A program made the translations under genes and the position numbers. Positions 23,033 to 34,107 of a stretch of DNA of 64,000 nucleotides are shown here, piece after piece. Positions within the stretch are counted from its first letter, which is position 1, and each line of letters starts with the position of its first letter. The stretch covers positions 55,535,089 through 55,599,088 of the forward strand of contig JAMXBB010000002.1 of NCBI GenBank assembly GCA_024138015.1. The letters run 5' to 3'. Below the pieces are notes generated by a model. The model was given only the letters and a program-made list of their open reading frames with translations, made no database searches and had not been told where the DNA came from. The DNA is from Lumnitzera littorea (Eukaryota > Streptophyta > Magnoliopsida > Myrtales > Combretaceae).

Positions 23033-23849
23033 CTCAAAACATGCCCTAATTTTGATACTTTTCACTTGATCGAAGTTCACGACTTGGATTATATTTGACA
23101 TTGTATTTTGACTTAGCTTATGTTTGGGCTTGGTTTTCTAAATGGAATAGGGGTTTTAGCTTGGCTTAGTTACCTTGATGGGCCAGGGATTGTGTTTAGT
23201 TCAACTACCTTAACCGACTGTGGTTTATGTCTAGCCTGGCTGCCATAACGAGTCATGTTTTGTGTTTGACTCGGCCGCTTTAATGGGCCGTGGTTTTCTT
23301 TTAGGTAGATATATTAATCGAGTTAAGGGCTTTGTATTTGGCTCGGCTACCTTAATGGGCCAGTAGCTTAGTTAAGGCATTAGCATTTGGGCTAGTTACC
23401 TTAACAAGCCAAATGGCTTCATTTAGATAGGATGCATTTAAGCTAGCTACTTTAACAGGCTGAGGGGTTTTATTTAGGTTGACCCATAAGAATTGTAACC
23501 ATCAATAAAATCCTTTTTTTTTCTTTTTTATTTTTTTTTTATTTTGTGAGAGAGAAAGACGAGACATTATTTTACAGAAACTGAGAAATTTAAAAGAAAA
23601 ATGGTGATTTTTTTAGGATTCTATTTACAAGTTGTGAAATCTACATTTCCTTGAGTGAGAAGGAACAATGGTTAGATGAATGCTATTAAAGAACTATTTA
23701 CAAAGAAGGGAATACTAAAGAATGAAGAATGATAAACTAAAAAAAAAAAAGCTTTTACTATTCAAGAAAATTAGAGTATAGAAGGCAAAGGAAGAGGGCT
23801 TAACATTTATTCTTGATTTGCAACTTAACATTTATTCTGGGCCACTTAG

Positions 23850-24119
23850 CTATGAACTAAAAAAACCCAAAACTAAGTCTTGCAAACAAGCTCTAAGGTC
23901 TTCTAGCATTTCATGGGTTTCCCTAATGACTTGTCTAAGAATGACTTTTAAGACTCGATTGTAAGCTTCAGAACATTCGAGCTTTTCCTTCAAGTAAGCA
24001 ATTGCAGCCTCTAGTAGTTGCTCACAAATCTTAGGGAGGTCTTGTAACCTATCAATTCTTTGATTATTTGCTTAGTTTTTTGTCATTTTGTGCCTAAACG
24101 TTTCATAAACAAGAATCAA
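23850..24119 (-). pseudogene. Broken copy of the small conserved element ORF
   Basis: The frame aligns codon for codon with the Element 1 ORF at 7548-7787: KEKLEC, EAYN, QVIRETHEM and LEDLRACL correspond to KEKLEC, EAHN, QVIRDAYEM and IENLKAHL. A stop four codons after the shared Met breaks it near the N-terminus. Downstream the frame runs 11 codons further than in Element 1, ending at 23850. A stop also precedes the frame on the 5' side, as in Element 1, so the ORF boundary is old. Confidence 0.5.
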
Positions 24120-24531
24120 TTACTAATAAAATAAAAGAATGTAAGTGGAAACATGCATATGATTAGAACCATTTAGATTAGTCTCTTTAAGTTGCAACCC
24201 TACTATTTGATTTGATGTTAAATTTTTAAAAAACATCTAAATATTAGTAGGGTTTCAATTCTTAAGAGTAGTATATTAACTTAAGGTTTAAGGGAGGTGT
24301 ATACAATTAGAGCAGGTTCTAAAGGTCCTTAAGCTTTGTAACCTCACTCATTTTTAGAAAACACCTTCATTGGTCACATTAAGCCTAGTACAACCATATA
24401 CAAATGTAGAAGATAATAACTAGCAAATAAATAAATAAATTACACTCAACAAGTTGATTTTAAAGAATTAATTCTAAATTTGGAAAGTTAGATGGTTAAC
24501 CCTCTTGACATCCTTATTGGAGTTGCTATCC

Positions 24532-26315
24532 TATTGAGCCAAAATTTTCTCGGTTTTTATAATTTTCCTTAAACTAATCAATACTAAATCATACCCATTT
24601 AATATTGGTCATCAACTAAGGTTTAAAGAAAATTGATTTTTTAAAAGAATTTTGTAAACTTTTGGAGTCACCACCTAACTAGAGTTAAGAAATGGTTTAA
24701 GTCAAAACCAAATGGGTAGATTTGGTTTTACCTAGACATCAATTCTCAGGGGGAAGACTGATTTTATAGAAAAGAGGTTTTGAAAAAACTAGAGAAACAA
24801 ATCCAAGGGTTAAGCTTTTTAAATCCTTATGGCTACCATAAACTTACCAAATTTAGATTTAATTTCTCGAAATCACCCTTTAAAAATTGGCACTTAAAAA
24901 ATTAGATTTTTCATTCTTACTAAACTAAGTAATTTGAACTAAAAGTGGAAAAAACTAACTTCTTTGTTTTTTATGTTGTCTTGAAGGTGCCTATGTACTC
25001 GCTATTCAGGATCAAACATATGCAATTCTTTTATAAAGACTTTAAGTGGGTAGGTTGATTTTAATTTTTGAAAAAGATCAAGTTTACATTCTTAACTTGA
25101 TTTGAGTTTATTTATGGAAAAATTTTTAAAAGGGTCATAATACTTGATTTATTTTGGGAAGATTCTAAAAGTATCTAAATTTTGAAAATGGTTGATTTGT
25201 TTTTTATTCATTTGGAAAATTGGTTTTTTTCTAAGTGTTAAAACAATTTTAATTTTCTATTCTTTTATCATGTTTTTTTATTTAAGTTTTAATTGAGAAA
25301 ATAAATAAAATATTTAAAACTAAGCTACTATATTTTTCTCCCTGTTTTTTTCTTCCTTCATTTTGGTTTTTCTTTTCTTTCCTTTTTTTTGTATTTTTTT
25401 TTTTTTTTTTTACAATTACAATGAAAATAACTAAATAAATAATACAAAATTATAGAAGATAAAACAAAAAAAAAAACAAAAAAATAATAATAATGGTCAA
25501 AACATATCCAAAGCAAGGGGCATGGGCTATGGAGCAAGTTTGTGCCCAACCCAATTCACATGCATTGCACATATTCCAGCAAGAAGGAGAAGTAGCAACT
25601 GAAAAAAGGGGTAGGTTTTCAACAATTTCTAAAGTGTGTAAACCCACTTTCTAGTAGATCTTATTGATTATAAGGGTCTTGGTAAGGGTGCCACAATGTT
25701 TCGTGGTGATTTGAGGTGGTTAGGCATGGAGTGACCGGCGATGGTGGTAAGGCAGTCGCGACTGAACTAGCTAGGGGTAGTCAAATGTTTAGGTCTTGGG
25801 TTTAGAGATGCTATGAGTTTAGCTGTAGCATTGGTTTCGACCGACAAGTGGTGGTAAATAGTGTTTTAAGCATAGTGGTTACGTTGATTAAGGTTCAAAA
25901 AGAGGTAATTAGAGCTTAGGTCGAAGTTGGTTCAGTACTTATTTGCTGTTGTTGCTGTAGTTGATGTTAGGTTTAGGTCACAGGAGTGGTGTTGCATGTA
26001 GCTAGAGTCTCGTGGTAAAGCTTAGTCAAGAGAATGGGTTAGGAGGTTACAATTGGATCTATATGCACGTACGTCTGTCGTTGCTGCATGTAGCTATTCG
26101 ATAACTGTGGGTCTGTAGTGAGTGGTTTGGGTGTAGGTTAAAGAGTGTGGCTGGCTGTCAAGGGGTGATCATATGCAGAAGAAGTAAGGGGCTGAGCAAG
26201 TGTGCTTGGGCATATGATTATGGTAGTTGAAAGTCATGTATGCAATTACGTGAGGGAGATTAGATTGTGGATTATATGTTTGGGTAAGGGTCGAGAGAGT
26301 GAGGGAGCATATTGA
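24532..26315 (-). repeat. Element 2 5' LTR, truncated
   Basis: Aligns with 16828 to about 18565 of the full LTR and then stops at the junction with Element 4. About 1 kb, including U3 and the promoter end, is missing, so this copy cannot be transcribed from its own LTR. Just outside it TGGAGTTGC is the decayed remnant of the tRNA-Arg primer site. Confidence 0.7.
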
Positions 26316-26330
26316 GTGTATTATCTACCC

Positions 26331-26984
26331 CTTAAACTAATCACTCACAGCTGAGCTACAAGACTCCAAGGACTCGCGAAGAGAATACTAGCCCAAAACC
26401 AAAGTTGAGATAGGGATTCCTATCCCAAGCCAATCTCCTGCCAGCCTAATTATCAAATCCTTACATGTGTCAAATTTGCACCTACCTAACAATGATGCCT
26501 TATTCCATAAGACAGTCCAAGATTATCTAAGCTAAGCTGCTGGACCAACTATAAACATCTAACGCCAATATAGCTGACATCTTTATAGGATTAATTGACC
26601 CCTGACCTAATCTAGATCAGGTTGCCCCTACCACCACCTACACACACCCCCTCTCCACTTAAACCAATCACTCACAGCCAAGCTACAAGACTCCAAGGAC
26701 TCGCAAGGAGAATACTAACTCAAAACCAAAGTCAAGATGGAGATTTCTCTATCCTGAACCGATCTCCTGCTAGCCTAATTATCAAATCCTCACATGTGTC
26801 AAATTTGCACCTACCTAACAATGATGCCTTACTCCATAAGACAATCCAAGACTATCGGAGCTAAGCTGCTGGACTGACCATAAACATTTAACGCCAATAT
26901 AACTGACATCTTTATAGGACTAATTGACCCCTGACCTGATCCAGATCAGGTCGCCCCTACCACCACCCACACACCTCCCACCCA
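26331..26984 (+). repeat. 327-bp tandem duplication upstream of Element 4 promoter
   Basis: The block starting CTTAAACTAATCACTCACAG at 26331 recurs at 26658 (CTTAAACCAATCACTCACAG) with few differences over its length. Both copies include ACATGTGTCAAATTTGCACC and ATCTTTATAGG. It lies 250-900 bp before the TATA box, inside the presumed U3, where duplicated blocks often act as enhancers. Two plus-strand frames across it (26622-26864, 26924-27124) are not credible genes. Confidence 0.8.
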
Positions 26985-27226
26985 CCACACCCCTCCACCC
27001 CCTTTCAACTACAAACGTTATTCTACTTCTGCCTACCTTATATCATATTTCTCCCATCCAATCACCAAGCAACACGTGTCTTAAGACACCATATTCTAAA
27101 ATGATTCTTTCTTTTCCATACTAAATATTCTTTATCTCTTTTAGCCCTTTTTGTATGTTTTATATAACTTAATTGTAGAATACCCTTCAGTCTTTTTATA
27201 CATGTAAAGTAACCTTAGTGAACGAG

Positions 27227-27234
27227 TATATAAA
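27227..27234 (+). promoter_or_regulatory. TATA box of Element 4 LTR
   Basis: TATATAAA in the context GAGTATATAAACACC. Expected transcription start near 27260, about 280 bases before the primer site, which fits an R-U5 segment. Confidence 0.6.
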
Positions 27235-27537
27235 CACCTACTTTCTTATATGCAAGCACCAACTAATCAATACAGAATTATTCATGTTGAACAACCTTAG
27301 TGTTCTCATTATTATTCAATTCTTATCTATTCCTTTAGCAAAGAGTAGTAGAGAGCAACCCTTCAGTTCGGACCGATATGTCATATCTGACGGATTATAA
27401 GCCATATAAGATCGAGTGGTGCATTATATCCATTTGATAGCTACCCGAACTTTGCTAGCTTTCTCCCTATTTGTTTTCGATTTGCTTCGTTGTAGTACTT
27501 CTCCATATGTCTGACCTCGGAGATACATCAGCTTCGC

Positions 27538-27550
27538 TAGTATCAGAGCA
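27538..27550 (+). other. Primer-binding site, tRNA-iMet type
   Basis: TAGTATCAGAGCA matches the usual plant site TGGTATCAGAGC at 11 of 12 bases. It fixes the plus-strand orientation and places the LTR end just upstream, about 27530-27537. Confidence 0.65.
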
Positions 27551-28207
27551 CAGTTCCACAAGGGAGTGTATGAAGTTACACTGAAGTTTGGGTTCACCTT
27601 ACTATTAGTGGCTACTATACTCCTTCCATAGCTACTACAGTGTGTTTGAGTGTAAGAAAGTGTAGTTTCATTATTACTCTGTTTTTACACCATAATTTTC
27701 ATTACGAAAATAGAGCAAGTTCACTATTGTTCTATTCGAGTGATTATTGGGAATTGAAGTTGTTAGTGAGTTAATAATTTGTCCAAGAAGTATTGCACCA
27801 TGTTATATTTAAGTGTTCAGGGTGTTATTGGTGATCAGAGTAGTGGTACTCAACTTGGTCGTGGTCATAATGGTAGTAACACCCCGAAGTCAGTTCACGA
27901 CAAACTTAATAGACTAACCAACCTTATTGAGAACCTAATCATAGCAATGTAAGTTAACAAATAACAACGCCATAGTGTACAGCACCATAACCCATAAGAA
28001 AATGCTCCTAAGAGACACCATGGCCTAAGTAATCGAACCAATTGCCTAATTTGACCTCAACGAGCTAAAGGAGTAGTAAACCGAACTACTAGAAGAAGAC
28101 TAGAGTTGGACGAGATTAAGGAAGATGATGAAGAGTTGGATGTTGAAGAGTTTAGGGAGAAAGAAGAAGAAGATGACTATTACCTAGCATAAGGACAAGG
28201 ATGCTAA

Positions 28208-28790
28208 GCTCCTCAAGGATTAGATAATGTCAAGGTTCAAATTCTACTCTTTAGTGGAAGTCAAGATACAGATGAATACTTAGAGTGGGAAGAGAAGGTT
28301 GAAAAGGTGTTTGAATGTTATAGGTATATAAATGTTGTCAAAGTCCAACTTACTGCATTGAAGTTTGCTAGGTATGCCACCATATGGTGGAAGAATCTAA
28401 ATGCAGCTAGAGCAAGGAATAGAAGACGAGGTGTTAGAACCTAAGATGAAATGAAAAGGATGTTAAGAGGAAGATTTGTGCCCGAAACTTACCTGCAAGA
28501 TACGTTTGCAAAGTTGTAAGAGCTTTGCCAAGGAAGCTAATCTGTTGATGACTATGTAAGAGAGTTCCAAATGCTAATGATTCGAGTTGACATAGAAGAA
28601 CCAGAGGCCTGTACAATATCAAGGTTTATTTATGGGCTCAAGTATGAGATTCACAATATCATGGAAGTACAAAGGTATTACACCTTAGAAGAGGCAATCA
28701 AGATAGCATAAAGGGTCGAGAGGCAAAGGAGAAGTGTTCCAAGCCGACCTCGACCGACATTCTCGCGAGCCCTTGTAATGCACTGACCTA
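28208..28790 (+). pseudogene. Ty3/gypsy gag with in-frame stops
   Basis: One frame gives the retrotransposon gag core in order: FSGSQDTDEYLEWEEKVEKV, FECYRY, ALKFARYATIWWKNL, DEMKRMLRGRFVPETYLQD, SVDDYVREFQML, ISRFIYGLKYEI and YYTLEEAIKIA. Stops interrupt it after GVRT, FAKL, GS and IKIA, but no frameshift is needed, so decay was mainly by point mutation. An acidic glutamate-rich stretch precedes it at about 28100-28190. In the family this protein forms the virus-like particle; here it cannot. Confidence 0.75.
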
Positions 28791-28963
28791 TTCAAGCCGA
28801 GCCAAGGAGGCCATATAGGGCCCAGGATATGAATGATCTATCTAAAGATAGCCCGATAAGCTAGTAGGGCTGAATCGATCAGCTAGACCAATCTAAGGTT
28901 AAGCTAACCTCAAAGACATATGAGAAAGGGTAAACCTTCGAATGGAAGACCAGCGAAGTGCAA

Positions 28964-29005
28964 TGTTTTAAACATTTAGGCTTCAAACATATAGTTACTG
29001 AGTGT
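28964..29005 (+). pseudogene. Decayed CCHC zinc knuckle of Element 4 gag
   Basis: Reads CFKHLGFKHIVTEC. Spacing fits C-x2-C-x4-H-x4-C, but the second cysteine is now histidine, so zinc and RNA binding would be impaired. Confidence 0.65.
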
Positions 29006-29199
29006 TTAAACTGATGCATCATAGTACTCTAAGGAAATGTAGTGGACAGTACCAACGAGAACGAGCTCAAAAAAGAAGAAGATGTTGGAAAACCCGAAGC
29101 CAAAGAGGAAGAGGAGACCTGTGTCTATGCTAACTAAGGAAAAGTAATGACCTTAGTCTTGACATGCGTATTGAGTTCCTTACCAAACTCTAAGGAGAA

Positions 29200-29515
29200 T
29201 TAAAGGGAGAATCTATTCCATACCAAGTGTACCGTCAAAGACTAATTGTGCATGATCATTGTTGATAGAGAAAGTTGTACTAATGTCATTGTGTAATCCT
29301 TTGTGTAGAGGTTGGGACTGCCGACCTCAAAGCATCCCCAACCTTACAAACTGCACTAGCTTTATAATAAGGGTACTTTGTACGTAACTAAATAAGTAAC
29401 CGTGCCATTCAATTTGATCTGTCGAGCTACTTAACTTTCTACATCATCCAAGAAGCTATCGAGGTAACCAACCAACACACCAAGCCTACTCCTGTGCCAC
29501 ATACCATTCTAAACA
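29200..29515 (+). pseudogene. Start of Element 4 aspartic protease, truncated
   Basis: CMIIVDRESCTNV corresponds to the retropepsin active-site segment, where D-[SG]-G is expected; the glycine is lost (VDRES). It is followed by RLGLPTSKHPQPYKL, typical of the same region in plant Ty3 elements. Several stops occur. Homology ends near 29515. Confidence 0.6.
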
Positions 29516-30299
29516 TCAAATCAGGATGCAACCAACCTCATGAAAATTTATAAGATGGTATAAGTCAAAAACATAAACTTAAGAATGATATAAAAGTCCA
29601 AAACACATTTCAAAAAACTATTTACAAACTTATGAAAATTTCTAAGATGGTATAGATAATTACCCAAAAGGTGAAAAAAGGAAGGATACTATTTCACATT
29701 CAATGAATGATATAAATATTTACAGCTTATAGAGAAATACTTTTTACAAAATTGGGATAAAAAAGAAATTTAGACCCATAAATTATTCTATAAGAAGTCA
29801 TTAGGTTAACAAGAGGAGGAAAATCTAGGACACTTATTTGAAAAACTAAATATCTTACAATGTTTAAAGAAATAAAGCAATTTTTTTTATATGGGAAAAC
29901 AATAGGGTCTTAAAAAGATGTAAGGACTAACAAATAATGGAAAACATGGCATATAGATGCAAATGTAAAAGCCCAATGATAAACTAATAATGTGCCAGTT
30001 TGAAAAAAAAAATTGAGGGTTATGGCTTTATTGGAATTCCACTATTACAATAATTATTTTAAATTGTTATACAGAAATATAATTTATAGGAAAATTCTAT
30101 ATTTACAAAAAGAAAAGTACAAGGAAATCACAAAGTATAGGGAAACAATTAAAGTACAAAGAATTTACAGGGATAGTACAAGGAAAATATGTTACAATAT
30201 TTTTATGACATAGAGGAATCCCAATTAGAGTCATGACCTTTGACTAGTAGTATGCCACCTCACTATTTATCTACTGATTCAAGGATTCATGTATGAAAA
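29516..30299. other. AT-rich DNA, possibly outer part of Element 3
   Basis: No convincing gene. The 66-codon plus frame at 30013-30213 is AT-driven Lys/Tyr/Ile sequence. Some words (TTTACAAAATTGGGATAAAA) recall Element 1 around 7270-7390 and Element 2 around 23570-23720, so Element 3 may begin here. Confidence 0.35.
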
Positions 30300-31590
30300 A
30301 GAGAGGGTTCTAAAGATACTTAAACTCTATGCATTTACACGTTTCCAAGGAAATAGTTCATTGATTACATCAAAACTTAAGTAGGGTAGCCTAATCAATC
30401 TCAAGTAGTAGTTAGCTTACTACACCTGAAACCTACATAACAACTCCCCATCCTAGGGTTCTAAGACAACTTAAGTCTGATCGTATCTACCCTGCATCCT
30501 TGATACAATCATTCCCCTCCAATTTCTTAAGTATGTTGCATGAAAAGTAAATACAGTAATTAAAACAACGTATATACATAAAATAAATCATAACAATTAA
30601 TAAATAGCATGGGTATTTTAAAAGGTAAATTTAATTTCGCAAAGTTCTTAAGTGGCTAACCCTCTTGACATACCTAATGGAGTCACCAAGCGGTCAAGCT
30701 TGAATTTTTCCTAGTTTTCATTATTTTCCTTAACCCATTTAGTATTAAACCCTAACCTGATTACTATTAACTGACAATGAAGAGCTAAAAAAAGCTTGGT
30801 TTTTTAACGTATTTTAAAAATACTTGAAATCGCCACCCAATTAGAGTTGGAAAAAGGTTTAGATTTAAACCAATTAGATGGATTGATTTTAATATAAACA
30901 CTAGGTCAAGTAATAAACCAATTTAAAAAAAAAAAAAGGTTTTGAAAATCAAAAACTTTATATTCGAGAGCTATCCTATAACTAGTACTACTTATACTTT
31001 CCGAATTTAAATTTACTTTTTAATAATTCCCTTCTAAAAGAAAACATTTAATCACATGTAAGCAAGTAAATAACATCTAATAAAAGGATAATTGAATTAT
31101 TTTGTACAAAGATGGAAGAAAGAAAATTTTTCCCATTTTAAGTCACCCTGTATTTATGTACAAATGCTTACATACCCACTATCTGATATCAAACTTTTAT
31201 AGTTCTTTTTATGAAAATATAGATGTATTGATTGATTTAATTTAAGAAAACACTCAAGTTTAGGTTTTTATCCTGATTCAAGTTATTTAAGGAATTTTCA
31301 ACAGAGTCCCAAATTTGGTGTGTTTTTACCTTTTGAAAATTTCTAAAAAAGTCCTAATTTTTTAAAAAGGGGTTGAAGCATATTTGTTTATTTGGAAAAT
31401 TAATTTTTTTATAATTTTTTTATTTTATTTATGTCTTATCAAAGAAAATAAAATAAACTAAACATACCACTCCCTTTTTTTCTATTTTTTTCTTATTCTT
31501 TTTATTTTTTCTTTTCTTTTTCAAATTTTTTTAATGTTTGGTTACAATTACAATGATAAATAAATAAATAATTATTGACAGGTTTATATT
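30300..31590 (-). mobile_element. Element 3: fragment of the Element 1 family
   Basis: 30300-30691 aligns with Element 1 8000-8415, including CTACCCTGCATCCTTGAT and the words before the primer site. 30692-31590 aligns with the first ~900 plus-strand bases of the LTR, ending in the T/C-rich run. The outer part of the LTR and the rest of the interior are gone. It is a third independent copy, diverged from both others. Confidence 0.7.
30671..30688 (-). other. Primer-binding site of Element 3
   Basis: Minus strand TGGTGACTCCATTAGGTA, the same tRNA-Arg-type site as 8393-8412 with extra mismatches at its far end. It sits three bases from the LTR, as in Element 1. Confidence 0.6.
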
Positions 31591-32170
31591 ATAAATATAT
31601 GAGTCTAGCTAGATTTGGGGATTTAAAAAGAATGAAGAAGAAGAGAGACATCATCTGATAATATGTAGATCGCAACACTATAAAAAGCACAAATTTTAAG
31701 CTTTGTCGTAGGATTAGATTTTAACCACATACTTTCCATCTTGTCAGTGCAACCGAAGTTCTTGCACATGGTGTAAAGCGCTTCAGTATTCGAAACTATT
31801 ACTTGGATACGAGTAGTCAATTAATTTCTTGTTTGGTTTTTCCACATTAAACAATAGATGAAAAGCCAAACATGGTTGAGATTTTCAATAAGCAACTGCT
31901 ATACACATGATTTGCATGTTTTATGCCGACGCGCCTTTAACTATGCAAACATAAAGCAATCAAAATAAACTTTTACGACCAGAACAAATGAAAAGAATTA
32001 CTTTTTGAGAATCTGATCAACAATGTATTCATAATGAGGTGACTTTAAAAATTTATAATAACGATTTTCTATTGACTAACTGCTTTTGATTATATGTAGA
32101 TTCAATGGTAACAAAAAAGGATAAAAATCATGCATAGTGGAGGGATCAATAAATAAAGAGAAAATGTCAC
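31591..32170. other. No gene recognised
   Basis: AT-rich non-coding DNA. A 65-codon minus frame at 31623-31820 has no recognisable motif and no matching neighbour. Confidence 0.4.
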
Positions 32171-32173
32171 GTA

Positions 32174-32450
32174 CGATAACTAAATTTTCCCCATTTTAAG
32201 TTTTAAAATATTAATTTGGTACTTGAATTTTGTCCTTATTTGCAATTAATTACTTGATTTTTATTTATTTTTATAATTAACTATTTGAACTTTACACAAT
32301 TTTATACTTAACTATCTTAGATAAAAGCATTATAAATGACTTCAAGAAATATATGGCTTATTACTTGTAAACTTTAGATTGTTAATTGATAAATAGACAA
32401 AATTTAGGTACAAAATATGATGTTCACCTTAAATTAAATTAGGTTATAGT
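32174..32450. mobile_element. Probable MITE with long imperfect inverted ends
   Basis: TTTGGTACTTGAATTTTGTCC on the left matches, inverted, TTTGTACCTAAATTTTGTCT on the right, and the outer AACTAAATTTT matches AACCTAATTTA. The arms are about 70 bp each and could fold into a hairpin. No target duplication was found, so ends are approximate. Confidence 0.4.
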
Positions 32451-33340
32451 TGAAGATATCAACCTGCCGACTTTGAGGGAACTTTAAATATAAAATAATT
32501 GTCCATCTACTCTGGAGGCTTCAAAATGAAATGGGAAAAACGTGGCCAAGTATTGGAAGTTGGAACTGTCCTCTCAAGTCTTTATTGAGTTGTTGGAGCT
32601 CTTGCATTATTAATTGCGATGGGCATTTTGGGCCAGATGGGGATAGTAGGTGGGAAAATCCTCCGAGTGATTCCGAAAGTGGGAATATATACCAATTTTG
32701 TTTTGAACACACATATAGCATAATGAATCTTATAAATCTCTAATGTTTAAAAATACTTGTTAATCGTTTCGATCTAATCAAACAATAGAAGTAGGAGAGT
32801 AGTTGGTTGCTTGACTGGTATATATACCACGATGATTTAAAAACATCTAAATAAAAAGTACAATAGAAGTCGGAGATTCATTGGTTGCTTGACAGGTAAG
32901 CGGCGATAAATGGGGTAGTCCTAACACAATTATTGTGCCCAATGGCTCAATGCCCCCATTTGCATGTTACTCAGGTAGAACAAACTATACCGAAGATGGT
33001 CAAGAAACAACAAATTTGTCTCAGTTTCACAATCATTTTTAAGATGATTTTCTCCTAGTAAGGTCATACTCGTACCCTTTTTAGTCTTTGCACGATTCGT
33101 GGTGCCCTGTCAAACTATATACACTAGGGATTGCAACATTGATAACGTGTTCAATCGTGTTTCGCTTTCCAACCTCGCAAATAAAGAAGAAAAATTATTG
33201 GATGAGATATTTTTCTTTTTATCGAATTCACACACTGGTTCACCGTGGCCTTTTCATCCGTGGAATTCATGTCAAAATGTTTCAATATCTCTCCTGCTGT
33301 TAGTGTTTAATTGCAAAATTTCTATAGTATTGGATTAAAT
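32451..33340. other. Region with short frames of unknown origin
   Basis: Base composition is less AT-rich than the surroundings. Plus frames at 32531-32743 (70 codons, containing GHFGPDGDSRWENPP) and 33099-33338 (79 codons, containing NLANKEEKLLDEI) look more protein-like than most frames here. I recognise neither, and neither has a visible start context or splice partner. They may be scraps of a captured or decayed gene. Not called as genes. Confidence 0.25.
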
Positions 33341-33730
33341 AAAAAATTTTATCTTATATTTGATTTATAATTTTATTTAATAATCAAACAAAAATTGGAT
33401 CGGTAAACCAAACAAAAAACTCAAATTTTATCATATATACATCATAATATAAAAATAAAATTCACTAGATAAAAATAAAAAATATTTTATATTCTTAAAA
33501 ATACCATTCCATATTATAATATTAAGTTAATTAATATCAATTTTATTGAATATTACAAAAAAAAAATTTTACAATATAAAAAAATAATTTTTTAATATAA
33601 ATTTTATATTTAATACTGTACAAATCAAATATAATCAATAAACTTATACTATCCGATTCCTTTTATCTAATCTAATCAAATCTTATCAACTAAATGCTAC
33701 CATACAATTTATTAATGAAAATAACACTCC
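33341..33730. repeat. Very AT-rich repeat, related to 52510-52990
   Basis: Long A/T runs with words such as TTTGATTAGATTAGATAAAAGG (inverted) that resemble TTTGATAGGATAAAAAA at 52540. It could be an AT-rich MITE family; terminal repeats are unclear. Confidence 0.3.
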
Positions 33731-34059
33731 CAGTTTCCTACTATCATGTTTCATACGCTTGATTAGCTGTTCTTTTTTTCGTCTGTTTTTTTTTTCCTTT
33801 AATATCAATGGGCTTGGTTTTGTCCTAAGCTAGTTGATGTATTCGATACATTATGAACTTCACTGTTAAACGATAGTGAGGTACTTTCTTTGAACCATAC
33901 CCTAGCTACTTCTTTCGGAGCTGATGACACTTCATCTGTTGATTTCGTTCCCAGCAAGTCCCCATTCCAATCACCCTTTGCTTTTGTCGTGACTTAGCTT
34001 CGAACCATACTAAACTAACTCCAAACGAAGTCTTGCTTAAATGGACTATTTAAATAAGC

Positions 34060-34073
34060 TATATATATCTATA

Positions 34074-34104
<31 letters not shown>
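34060..34104. repeat. (TA)n microsatellite
   Basis: About 45 bp of TA repeats interrupted by two TCTA words near its left end. Confidence 0.9.

Positions 34105-34107
<3 letters not shown>

Larger units (their letters stand above)
16828..26315 (-). mobile_element. Element 2: diverged relative of Element 1, right end truncated
   Basis: Same order as Element 1 on the minus strand: LTR (24532-26315, truncated), decayed primer site, small ORF, internal G-tract, tandem-repeat region, purine tract, full LTR (16828-19594). Internal blocks align with Element 1 throughout but many positions differ. The LTR matches Element 1 over its first ~900 plus-strand bases and near its last ~200; the middle is unrelated. 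Homology to the full LTR stops near 26315, where Element 4 sequence begins. No polyprotein is seen. The start at 16828 rests on TATTAAGCC matching the Element 1 terminus TGTCGAGCC. Confidence 0.75.
26316..29515 (+). mobile_element. Element 4: decayed Ty3/gypsy retrotransposon, 5' part
   Basis: In order: a tandemly duplicated upstream block, a TATA box, a tRNA-iMet-type primer site, gag, zinc knuckle and the start of an aspartic protease. Reverse transcriptase, RNase H and integrase are absent, and homology fades near 29515. The gag is of the type seen in plant Ty3/gypsy elements, possibly chromoviral. The exact LTR start is not visible; it replaced the right end of Element 2, by insertion or by deletion between elements. 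Confidence 0.7.
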
